A stretch of DNA of 40,860 nt from Spirochaetota bacterium (GTDB lineage: Bacteria; Spirochaetota; Spirochaetia; SZUA-6; Fen-1364): contig JAPLSM010000210.1 of the NCBI GenBank assembly GCA_026398635.1, forward strand, positions 1 through 40,860, written 5' to 3'. Within the stretch, counting starts at the first letter, position 1. Each line of letters starts with the position of its first letter. The notes below the pieces were generated by a model. That model was not told the DNA's origin, searched no databases, and was given only the letters and a program-made list of their open reading frames with translations. Made by a program: the position numbers and the translations under genes. Shown piece by piece: positions 1-7,177 of the stretch.

Positions 1-543
1 GACCACCCCGTTGCCGTCGAACATGCGGCCCTGGCCCTTCTCCTCGGCGGTCGGCTCGGCGAGCCGGGTGCCCTGGAGCTCCCGCTTGTCCATGTAGGCG
101 GGGATTTCGAAGGGCGGCTTCACGATGGCCCAGGAGTTGTACGACTCGACGGGGAAGTGAACCCGGACGCCGAGCACCTTCTTCCCCCCGATCTCCGTGT
201 CCGTGCCGGGGATCTTCTTCGCGGTGGACTTGACCGCCGCCTCCTTGGTCATCGAGAAGCTCTGGTTGGCGACCGACCGGGACGAGGACGCGAGAAGCAC
301 TTCCCAGTTATCGAGGGCGAGGGAGGTCTTCATGGCCGCTCTCTCCTCGTCGGTGAACGAGGATCCGGCGACCTCGCTGAAGTCCATGACAGTCGCCTTG
401 TTCTCGTTCGGCACCTTGCCGGTCCCGATGGTGACGTCCGCCGCGAGCTTGGCGAAATCGACGAGCACCGACGTGTCGGCGAACGCCGCCGCTCCGCAGC
501 AAAGCAGAATCGTGATGACTGCGCCCGTGAACAGCCGTTTCAT
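1..543 (-). CDS. flaA: Flagellar filament outer-layer protein FlaA (C-terminus cut by window edge)
   Basis: The N-terminal 181 residues of a spirochaetal FlaA, the sheath protein around the FlaB core of periplasmic flagella. It opens with a signal peptide (MKRLFTGAVITILLCCGAAAFA, likely cleaved after AFA, consistent with export rather than flagellar type III secretion). The mature start SVLVDFAKL, then NKATVMDFSEVAGSSFTDEE and the block WEVLLASSSRSVANQS, match my recollection of treponemal FlaA. The reading frame is open to base 1, so the rest lies outside the window. The ATG at 543 is supported by an AAAGGAG ribosome site at 550-556 and by a strong promoter at 584-611. It lies 64 bp downstream of the GerMN gene; the order amidase, GerMN, flaA resembles the T. 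pallidum flaA locus as I remember it. FlaA paralogues exist in spirochaetes, so which copy this is cannot be said. Confidence 0.88.
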   Translation of the reverse strand, partial: MKRLFTGAVITILLCCGAAAFADTSVLVDFAKLAADVTIGTGKVPNENKATVMDFSEVAGSSFTDEERAAMKTSLALDNWEVLLASSSRSVANQSFSMTKEAAVKSTAKKIPGTDTEIGGKKVLGVRVHFPVESYNSWAIVKPPFEIPAYMDKRELQGTRLAEPTAEEKGQGRMFDGNGVV

Positions 544-583
544 GCGTGGCTCCTTTCGCACAAAATTCGGAGTACCGATCTCA

Positions 584-620
584 AGTATAGTATCCAGGAA
601 GTCTCTGTCAACGTTTTTTT
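584..620 (-). promoter_or_regulatory. Sigma-70 type promoter of flaA with upstream A-tract
   Basis: On the minus strand, TTGACA (606-611) and TATACT (584-589) are separated by 16 bp, close to the housekeeping consensus. A run of seven A residues (614-620) just upstream of the -35 box resembles an UP-element A-tract. The start of transcription would fall near 577, giving a leader of about 34 nt that contains AAAGGAG. The -35 box contains the TGA stop codon (608-610) of the preceding gene. The match is to sigma-70, not to the sigma-28 motifs of many flagellin genes, in line with flaA being sigma-70 driven in treponemes (recalled). Confidence 0.75.
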
Positions 621-1135
621 CCCTCCTCGAGGACACGCGGCGTTTGCCCGTCGACCGAGAAAACGATCTCGCGGATCCAGCGGAAGTTGAATCGGATCGC
701 CCGGCCCAGCGCGGCTGCCGCCTCGCCCAGCGGGAGCGGTGCCAGCAGGTCCGGTATCGCCGCCTGCGCGGAGAGGTCCACGTACAGGACCCCCCGGCGC
801 ACCATCAGCGTGCGTATGGTCGCCGTCGGGGGAAACAGGCGCGCCGTGCCATGCCGGGCCGAACCGAGCAGCGCCGCCTCGACGAGCTCGCGCGCGTCAC
901 GGTCGGCGTCCCGGTGCCGGGGAAGGAATCGCTCCTCCGCGACCAGCCGGGCGGCCTTCCCCGCTGCGTTGCGGGTCGCGGTGGACGGGAAGAAGAGCAC
1001 CCGGCGGACCCGCGCTGCCGGGGACACGAGGAACAGGGCGAGCGAGAGCGCGAAGAGCGCGAGGAACGCCGCACCGACAGCCGCCGGGCGTCCGCGTACC
1101 CTCATTCGGGCGAGCAGCTTGATCCTATCGATCAC
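608..1135 (-). CDS. Membrane-anchored GerMN domain protein
   Basis: Protein of 175 aa. A single membrane segment (about residues 18-37, VGAAFLALFALSLALFLVS) precedes a GerMN-type domain: ARELVEAALLGS, LFPPTATIRTLMVRRGVLYVDLS and a closing strand IREIVFSVDGQTP. GerMN domains occur in spore germination GerM and in LpqB-like envelope proteins and are often found beside murein hydrolases; no enzymatic activity is known for them. I chose GTG at 1135, which overlaps the amidase stop by 11 bp and has AGGGAG six bases upstream. A longer frame begins at 1183 but would overlap the amidase gene more deeply, and an ATG at 1105 would shorten the cytoplasmic tail. It probably sits in the inner membrane facing the periplasm and may act with the amidase encoded just upstream. 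Confidence 0.72.
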   Translation of the reverse strand: MIDRIKLLARMRVRGRPAAVGAAFLALFALSLALFLVSPAARVRRVLFFPSTATRNAAGKAARLVAEERFLPRHRDADRDARELVEAALLGSARHGTARLFPPTATIRTLMVRRGVLYVDLSAQAAIPDLLAPLPLGEAAAALGRAIRFNFRWIREIVFSVDGQTPRVLEEGKKR

Positions 1136-2159
1136 CGGAACTCCCTGCGCGTTCGAAACGCGCGACGAAGGCAACGATGCCATTGTACAGGCCCTCGGCG
1201 AGGTCCATCAAGTACGCCGGGTCGGCGAGGTGCGCTGCCTCCGCGGGGTTGGTGACGTAGCCGACCTCGACGAGCACGGCCGGCATCCTGCTGTTGCGTA
1301 CCACCGCCCACGCCTCTTCCTTGAGGCCCCGGTTCGGGCTCACCGTCCCTACTTGTGCATCGATCGCCTGGAGGATCTCTCGCGCGAGCACCACGCTCTC
1401 CACCGAGATCTCCTCCTCGAGCATGCTGTTCAGGATCGGCAGCAGGTCGGGGTCCCCCTCCGCATCCTGGGACCCGATGAGCGTGCGCCGGTAGGTGGGC
1501 GGCAGGTACCACACCTCGAACCCGTTTGCCTTGCTCCGGGCGGACGCGTTCGCGTGGATCGAGACGTACAGGACCGCGTCGCCCAGCTTCTCCTGCAGGG
1601 CGTTGGCCGTCGCGGCACGCGCCTCGAGCTCGATGAACGTGTCGTCGGATCGCGTGAGCACCACGTCCTTTCCCGGCAGTACGGAACGAAGGCGTTCGGC
1701 GACCCCGAGGGCCAGCTGGAGCACCACGTCCTTCTCCTGAAGCGCCAGCGGCTTCCCGTCGACGGTCCTGCTGCCGACGCCTCCCGGGTCCTTTCCCCCG
1801 TGCCCGGGGTCGAGCACGATTGCGGCGATGCGCAGGCCCGCCTCGGGCCGCTCCGTCCTCATGCGCGTCACGGCAGCCGTGACCGCCTCCACGGCGCCGG
1901 CGTCGAAGACGATCCTGCCATTCTCCCGGCGGGGTGCCGGGATGTCCAGCCGCTCGGTGTAGTTGATCAACACGAAGGGTGTCCCGACCTGGAACGCGAT
2001 CCGGTCGGATCCCGCGAGGATGACGCCGGCCTCCCGCAATGGATCCCACTCGCAGGTCGCGTCGATCTGCTCGAGCAGCTCCAGGAGCTCCCGGTCAGCA
2101 GCGGGCGCCGCGAGCACCGGAAGCAGGAGGAGCACGAGCATCAGCAACCCTCGCCTCAT
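1125..2159 (-). CDS. N-acetylmuramoyl-L-alanine amidase (Amidase_3)
   Basis: A 344-aa exported zinc amidase that cleaves the MurNAc-L-Ala bond in peptidoglycan. A signal peptide (MRRGLLMLVLLLLPVLAAPA) is followed by an N-terminal region of about 110 residues without a clear match, then the Amidase_3 catalytic domain from about residue 113. The expected metal-ligand blocks are visible: IVLDPGHGGKDPG (His), TFIELEARA (Glu), VLYVSIHANAS (His) and AVLVEVGYVTNPAEA (catalytic Glu). Its ATG overlaps the ATP-grasp stop as ATGA, so translation is probably coupled to the sugar-modification operon. Candidate roles are murein remodelling at division or around periplasmic flagella; neither is shown by the sequence. 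Confidence 0.9.
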   Translation of the reverse strand: MRRGLLMLVLLLLPVLAAPAADRELLELLEQIDATCEWDPLREAGVILAGSDRIAFQVGTPFVLINYTERLDIPAPRRENGRIVFDAGAVEAVTAAVTRMRTERPEAGLRIAAIVLDPGHGGKDPGGVGSRTVDGKPLALQEKDVVLQLALGVAERLRSVLPGKDVVLTRSDDTFIELEARAATANALQEKLGDAVLYVSIHANASARSKANGFEVWYLPPTYRRTLIGSQDAEGDPDLLPILNSMLEEEISVESVVLAREILQAIDAQVGTVSPNRGLKEEAWAVVRNSRMPAVLVEVGYVTNPAEAAHLADPAYLMDLAEGLYNGIVAFVARFERAGSSGDR

Positions 2160-3742
2160 CGGTGCAGCACCCCCGTACCCCCGGCGAGCGAGTCGGCCAC
2201 GTAGGCTCCCGCCTGAACGCTACCCCGCAGGAAAGCACGCCAGAACACGCCGCCGAGGGCGAAAGTGCCGGTCGAGGAAACGTTCACCAGCCGGATGATT
2301 CCCCGGTCGGCAAGCTGTCCGACGGCTTTCCGCAGGGACAGTCCGTGCCAGTCGCGGGAAGGCTCGTTCGCCAGGCCGGGCAGTGCCAGAACCTCGACCG
2401 GAGCGCCTGCCCTCGCGGCAACCGGATCACCGAGGAACGCCGGCATGGCTGCGAGCGCGGAACGATCGTCGTCGCGTTCGAGCGTGAATGCCGGGTGAGG
2501 GCAGCCGGACGGGTCCCCGAAGAGGAACGCATCGGTTCGGTCGTTCCCCGGCTCGAGCCGCACGAGGATGAGCGCTGCCGCCGCTTCCGCGGCCGTGACC
2601 GCCCTTTCCCGCGACTCGTGAGATGCGATCACATTGCCGGCCTTCTCGACATTGCTGGTGGGGAACACGGTCCGCCGGCCGACCCCGGTGAGCACGAACA
2701 CCTCCCGCACGCCCGTTGTCGTCCTCGCCTCCGCGACCCCCTCCACGGACCGGACGACGCCCGGAATCGATATGAAGGCCCGCTCCGCTGATGTCCAGCG
2801 CCTTTCGGGGGAAAGGTTTCCGGGCTCGAGACCCGCGGCCACTCGGAGCGCCGCCTCGGTCACGTCCACCCCGCTCGCGAGCGGGAACGTCCAGCCGGAC
2901 ATGTAGCCGCCCGATAGCCGGGCGGCGATCTCGCCGACCATGGGTCCGCGGGCGGTCAGCTTGATGTCCCCCTTGGCTGCGCCGTTGTCGATCCCGAGCA
3001 CCCGGATGCCGTCCCGGAAGACTCTCTCCACCGACCGGCGTTCTGCATCGGGAAGCGCGGTCCACATGGTGTGGCCCATCTCGACGAAGAAGGGGGGGAA
3101 ACGGATGATCCGGTCGGCCACGCCGCACACGGTCGCCTGCCCGCGCCAGACGATCGCATCCAGGCTCAGCTCGGGGCCGTCCATGTACTCCTCAATCACA
3201 GCCCTGCCCGAGCGCGAGGCAGCCATCGCGACACGGCAAGCCTCCGGCAGTTCATCGCGCGCGTCGACCCGGCGTACCGCCCGGGAGCCCATGCTGTCCA
3301 CCGGCTTCACCACGAGCGGCAGGTGCAGGTTTCCGGCAGCGTCCGCGGGATCGCCCGTCCCGTCGTACTCGACGAAGTCCGGGCAGGGCACGCCGGCGTC
3401 GCGCAGCGCGCGGCGCATCCGGTACTTGTCCGTTGCACGCTCGGCTGCCGCAAGAGGGACGCCGGGCATGCCGAGCCGTTCGCAGACGTACGACACGGTC
3501 GTCGAGAAGTCGGTCCCGGCCGTGAAGACCGCGTCGAGCCCCTCGTTTTCCCTCAAGCACCGGGCCAGGGCGAGCATGCCTTCCCGGTCCTTCAGGTCGA
3601 CGTGCTCGAACCGATCCGCGAGCGACCGGCAGGGAGCCTCCGGGTTGGCGTCCGCGGCCACGGTCCGCCATCCCATGCGCCGGGCTGCCCGCAGGGACGG
3701 GCCCTGCATGATGCCCGCGCCGAGAACAAGCACCGTGGTCAT
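2156..3742 (-). CDS. ATP-grasp carboxylate-amine ligase-like protein with C-terminal extension
   Basis: Protein of 528 aa. It opens with the pre-ATP-grasp Rossmann-like motif VLVLGAGIMQGPSLRAARR, continues with an ATP-binding region (TDKYRMRRALRDAGVPCP, LVVKPVDSMGSRAV, VIEEYMDGPELSLDA) and a metal-binding-like segment (IKLTARGPMVGEIAARLSGG). This is the PurK/carbamoyl-phosphate-synthase-like class that joins a carboxylate to an amine or thiol through an acyl phosphate. Residues from about 395 to the end are an unassigned extension (begins near LFGDPSGCPHPAF). Start: ATG at 3742, overlapping the upstream stop as ATGA with GAGGA just before it; the frame stays open far upstream but that part is a shadow of the fusion gene. 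The substrate is unknown; context suggests a sugar or sugar-acid intermediate. Confidence 0.78.
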   Translation of the reverse strand: MTTVLVLGAGIMQGPSLRAARRMGWRTVAADANPEAPCRSLADRFEHVDLKDREGMLALARCLRENEGLDAVFTAGTDFSTTVSYVCERLGMPGVPLAAAERATDKYRMRRALRDAGVPCPDFVEYDGTGDPADAAGNLHLPLVVKPVDSMGSRAVRRVDARDELPEACRVAMAASRSGRAVIEEYMDGPELSLDAIVWRGQATVCGVADRIIRFPPFFVEMGHTMWTALPDAERRSVERVFRDGIRVLGIDNGAAKGDIKLTARGPMVGEIAARLSGGYMSGWTFPLASGVDVTEAALRVAAGLEPGNLSPERRWTSAERAFISIPGVVRSVEGVAEARTTTGVREVFVLTGVGRRTVFPTSNVEKAGNVIASHESRERAVTAAEAAAALILVRLEPGNDRTDAFLFGDPSGCPHPAFTLERDDDRSALAAMPAFLGDPVAARAGAPVEVLALPGLANEPSRDWHGLSLRKAVGQLADRGIIRLVNVSSTGTFALGGVFWRAFLRGSVQAGAYVADSLAGGTGVLHR

Positions 3743-5535
3743 CCCGTCCTCAGCGCGTAGGCCTCGAAGGTGTCGCCGAGGCGGGCGAGGCGACTCACGG
3801 CTGATACGACGATCCGCCCGGGTCCGCCTGATCTGCCCAGCCGGCCGATAAAGCCCGGGAAACGCTCGGGGTGATGGCCGGTCACCCTGACCCTGGCGAG
3901 GCGGAACCCGTATCTCGCCAGCAGGCGGCGCAGGCCTGCCGGCCTGAGAATGATGCAGTGGTCGGTCGGACTCGCGTCGAGGAACGAGCGCCGCGAAGCG
4001 AGCGCGGAGATGCCGCGGCCGTTCGGCGTCGAGAACGCGAGCACGGCTCCCGGGCCGAGCAGGCCTGCCAGCCGCCGCAGCGCACCGTCCAGGTTTCCGA
4101 GGTGCTCGATCACGTACCAGAGCGTGATGCCGTCGATCCGGGCAGCCGGGACGTGCTGACGCTCGAGGCGTTCGAACGGCAGGCGCGCTGCCGGCAGCTT
4201 CAGCACTCTCCGCACGTGCTCGACGGCATCCTCCGACACGTCGATCCCGAAGCACGGCCAGCCGGCACCCCGCAGCGCCGCGAGGAAGGGACCGTAGGCG
4301 CAGCCGATGTCGACAATGGTCCCGCGCAGCCGGCTCTTTGCCCTGCGGCCGAGCACGCGCTCCATGACCGTCACCCGGTCGCGCCCGACCGCCTCGATGG
4401 ACGCGAAATCCTGGAGGTAGGTCCTGCCGTACTGCGCCCGGTATTCCTCGAAGAAATATCCCCTCGCGTAGGTCCGGCCCGCCTCGGCGAATGACTGGAG
4501 ATAATCGATCCGGCAGCCTGGGCAGTGACGATAGGTGCGGAGCGGGAACCTGCCGATCACCGCGCCCGTTCTGCCGCAGGCGGGGCATCCGCTGCCGGAT
4601 CCGGGCGACAGCATCCCGAGATGGCCTGCCAGGGTGCCGCGGGGGGAAGCCGCAAGTCTTTCCCGGAAGTTCTTCACGCCGGCGGCGAGTTTCCGGGGAT
4701 CGGAGAGCAGGCCGTCCAACGTTCGCAGCCTGACCCGGCGAACGCCGATTTCGGGGATCCCCGCCGAGCGCGCGAGAGCCCTGTGGTAGGTTGTCGGGTT
4801 GAGGAGCACGACCGGGAGGCCGGCGGCGAGCGCTTCGAGCGCCGAAACACCGAAGTGCGTCACCAGGAGGTCGCGGCCGCCGAAGAGCGGCTGCAGCCGG
4901 CGGACGCCGCGCACCAGGTTAATTCCTGCGGGCCACGAGCGATTCCCGAAGAGGGGGCCGGCCACAACGGTGACATTCCGCGCGGTGAGCAGTCCCCGGC
5001 CGATCACCGCTCTCAGAAAGGTCCCCGTCAGGTCGGGGACATCTTCCCCCCCGAAGCTCACGAGCACCCTGGTGGGCCGGGCCCTGCCCTGCCGCGCACG
5101 TTCGGGACCGACGCGCAGCCCGAGATACGAGAGCGAAGCCGTGTTTGCAGGCTCCCCGCCGGGAACCTGCGGCAGGGCATCGATGAGGTACGGTGCGCCC
5201 CGACGCGCTTCGCCGCCCTCGTCGAGGCAGACCACTGTTCCGAGCCGTTCAAGTGCCGCGAGCTCCGCGCGGTTCGTTCGCCGCTTGTCCACGAGCACGA
5301 TGTCCCATCTTCCCCGTTCCGCGCCGGGATCGATGATCCGGGGCCGCCTGTCGGCGGGGAATCGCCCGAGCAGGTTTTGGAGGGACGCGAGAGCGGTGTC
5401 ATCAAGCCAGCCCGGGTGGAATGCGCAGCCCCTGCCCAACGCGCGGGCAAGCCGGACGCCGCGCACGAGGTGACCCATGCCCTCTCCCCCACCGCCCGCG
5501 GGCACGAGCAGGTACCTGCGCACGGCGTCAGCCAC
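3739..5535 (-). CDS. Fusion: PseG-like glycosyl hydrolase/transferase plus zinc-ribbon SAM methyltransferase
   Basis: Protein of 598 aa with two enzymatic halves. Residues 1-310 are GT-B-like and resemble PseG, the UDP-sugar hydrolase of pseudaminic acid synthesis: an N-terminal glycine-rich loop with GMGHLVRGVRLARAL, the strand RVLVSFGGEDVPDLT, and the C-lobe motif GVSALEALAAGLPVVLLN. At about 317-345 lies a four-cysteine ribbon (CPACG, then CPGC). Residues from about 365 to the end form a class I methyltransferase with motif I VDIGCAYGPFLAALRGAG near 410 and ITLWYVIEHLGN. Ribbon plus methyltransferase is a known pairing in sugar C- or N-methyltransferases. The GTG start at 5535 overlaps the cytidylyltransferase stop by 8 bp and has GGGAGG upstream; an ATG at 5574 is possible. 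The exact substrate is not deducible. Confidence 0.72.
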   Translation of the reverse strand: MADAVRRYLLVPAGGGGEGMGHLVRGVRLARALGRGCAFHPGWLDDTALASLQNLLGRFPADRRPRIIDPGAERGRWDIVLVDKRRTNRAELAALERLGTVVCLDEGGEARRGAPYLIDALPQVPGGEPANTASLSYLGLRVGPERARQGRARPTRVLVSFGGEDVPDLTGTFLRAVIGRGLLTARNVTVVAGPLFGNRSWPAGINLVRGVRRLQPLFGGRDLLVTHFGVSALEALAAGLPVVLLNPTTYHRALARSAGIPEIGVRRVRLRTLDGLLSDPRKLAAGVKNFRERLAASPRGTLAGHLGMLSPGSGSGCPACGRTGAVIGRFPLRTYRHCPGCRIDYLQSFAEAGRTYARGYFFEEYRAQYGRTYLQDFASIEAVGRDRVTVMERVLGRRAKSRLRGTIVDIGCAYGPFLAALRGAGWPCFGIDVSEDAVEHVRRVLKLPAARLPFERLERQHVPAARIDGITLWYVIEHLGNLDGALRRLAGLLGPGAVLAFSTPNGRGISALASRRSFLDASPTDHCIILRPAGLRRLLARYGFRLARVRVTGHHPERFPGFIGRLGRSGGPGRIVVSAVSRLARLGDTFEAYALRTG

Positions 5536-6220
5536 CGGCCGGCCCTCCCGCGCCCCTGCTTCGACACCAGGCAACCACCGAGTCCGCTTCGAGAGGTTCC
5601 CCCCGGTAGAGGTCCGCGAACAGCCGGCATACCCGTTCGTAATCCTCGGGCGTGTCGACCGTTACACGCGCCTCGGGCATGCGGAGCTCCGGCGGCGCCT
5701 GTTCCTCCAGGATGCTGAACCGGTCGGGATGGCGGTATAGGAACGTGGTGAGATGTTCCCGCTCATCGATACGGGCTGCCTCGCGCTCGGCAACGAACAG
5801 CGCGCCGGCCTCGATCACTTCCACGCCTGTGCCCCAGGGGCAGCCGAGAAAATGGCTGAGGTCCGGGCGCCGAGCCTCGTGGAGCGCGAGAATGTCCCGG
5901 CCAAGGCGCGGGCAGGTCAGCGGGTTGTCCCCCGTGGCCCGCACCACCCTCTGCACGTCGAGCCGTCGCGCTGCGTCGCCGAAGCGGGCCAGCACGTCGT
6001 CGGGATGGCCGGCGATCGCCAGAAAACCGCATGCCGCAGCCTCGGGGGCGAGGGCATCGACGCTCTCGGGGTCGGTCAGCAGTGCCCGGACTTCAGCGGG
6101 GATGCGCGCCATCGCGCGCATCACGTGACCGATGACCGTGCTGCCCGCGAGCGGAAGCAGGGCCTTCCGTGGGAGACGGGTCGAAGCGAGCCGGACCTGC
6201 ACGAAGATCCCGGTCCGCAT
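5528..6220 (-). CDS. SpsF-type cytidylyltransferase (CMP-sugar synthetase-like)
   Basis: Protein of 230 aa of the CTP_transf_3 fold, in the branch named after Bacillus SpsF. The nucleotide-binding signature FVQVRLASTRLPRKALLPL is near the N-terminus, followed by RVVRATGDNPLTCP (metal/nucleotide-binding Asp) and a C-terminal VTVDTPEDYERV. Relatives activate acidic sugars such as nonulosonates or KDO as CMP derivatives, or occur in spore-coat and flagellar glycan clusters without proven chemistry. It starts directly after the TAA of the glycosyltransferase-like gene, so it is in the same transcript. Together with the PseG-like neighbour it suggests that a CMP-activated sugar is produced, but no sugar synthase (NeuB/PseI type) is present in the window. 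Confidence 0.8.
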   Translation of the reverse strand: MRTGIFVQVRLASTRLPRKALLPLAGSTVIGHVMRAMARIPAEVRALLTDPESVDALAPEAAACGFLAIAGHPDDVLARFGDAARRLDVQRVVRATGDNPLTCPRLGRDILALHEARRPDLSHFLGCPWGTGVEVIEAGALFVAEREAARIDEREHLTTFLYRHPDRFSILEEQAPPELRMPEARVTVDTPEDYERVCRLFADLYRGEPLEADSVVAWCRSRGAGGPAGG

Positions 6221-7177
6221 TTAGGCGAACTCCCAGCCTGCCACGAGGTCCCTGGGGTCCAGCCGATAGCGGTACCGGTTCCGCCTCACCCATTCGCGCG
6301 CGACGCGGAATTCCTTCACCGCGTAGAGTGGCCCGGTGTCGGAACGCGCCATGTACTCGGGCAGCCTCCAGGCGGGCAGCACGCCGCAATCGCGGCGGAG
6401 ACGCACCGCAAGCCCCCGGAGCCAGAACCGCTTGTAGCTTTCGTCGGGTGTCGCGTCGTCCGCCGGGGGTTGCGTCGAGTAGGTGATGCCGAGCCCCGTG
6501 AGGCATCGCACGGACTCCCCCCACAGGTGCGCGCGGAACCCGAAGTCCAGCTTCTGCCAGTGGGGGTTGGTCAGGGACGGCTCGAAGCCGCCGAGCCGGG
6601 CGAACCTCTCCCCGTGATAGATGCCGCTGTAGTCGAAGGGGAACAGGGTACGCTCGCCGTCACGGGACGGTACGTGCCAGTCGAGTGACAGCCGGCCTTT
6701 CGCGAGCCTCGGCACCTGCAGCGTCGGCATCACCTCGCCCCGGGCATTGCGTGCGAGCGGAACGGCGCACACCGCCGGCTCGGTGTCGAGTCGTGACACG
6801 AGCCCGGCCGGCAAGGACGATACCCGGGCATCGCTCCAGAGGCAGAACACCCGTCGGGCGCGGGCCTCGGAGATCCCCACGTTCACGCGCTCTCCCGGCG
6901 TCGCGGGTCCGGACAGCACGAGAAACCTCACCTCGGGAAACTCCCGGGAATGCGATTCGAGGTCGTAGGAGACCTCGGGTCCGCCGACCCAGAGGATTTC
7001 GCCGACTCCGGTCGCCTGGAGCTCGGCGAGCAGCGCCCCCCGGAAGAGACGGTCCCCGCGGCTGAGGACGAGGAACGTGAGATCGTAGGGGTAGCGGCGC
7101 ACCCGGTCCCAGCGCTTGCCGCCGATCACGGTGTAGGGAACCGGCACCGCGCTAGAAGTTGAAGGTGTAATATTCAT
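6221..7177 (-). CDS. Putative glycosyltransferase (GT2-like)
   Basis: Protein of 318 aa from the ATG at 7177. After a short N-terminal stretch it shows a nucleotide-sugar-transferase-like fold: YDLTFLVLSRGDRLFRGALL, then GERVNVGISEARARRVFCLW followed by SDAR in the place where GT2 enzymes carry an acidic metal-binding motif, and a later GGFEPSLTNPHW block typical of GT2 enzymes. No membrane helix is seen, so it is probably cytoplasmic. It overlaps the spiro-SPASM gene by 26 bp. The start is uncertain: a GTG at 7147 just after the upstream stop would remove 10 residues, and neither has a clear ribosome site. The call rests on fold-level similarity and gene neighbours; donor and acceptor are unknown. 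Confidence 0.6.
   Translation of the reverse strand: MNITPSTSSAVPVPYTVIGGKRWDRVRRYPYDLTFLVLSRGDRLFRGALLAELQATGVGEILWVGGPEVSYDLESHSREFPEVRFLVLSGPATPGERVNVGISEARARRVFCLWSDARVSSLPAGLVSRLDTEPAVCAVPLARNARGEVMPTLQVPRLAKGRLSLDWHVPSRDGERTLFPFDYSGIYHGERFARLGGFEPSLTNPHWQKLDFGFRAHLWGESVRCLTGLGITYSTQPPADDATPDESYKRFWLRGLAVRLRRDCGVLPAWRLPEYMARSDTGPLYAVKEFRVAREWVRRNRYRYRLDPRDLVAGWEFA

Noticed and set aside
3743-4588. An N-terminal extension of the ATP-grasp gene, open in frame to 4588
   Set aside because: The extension is Arg/Pro-rich antisense-like composition inside the methyltransferase gene of the other frame; MTTVLVLGAG with ATGA overlap and GAGGA is the natural start.
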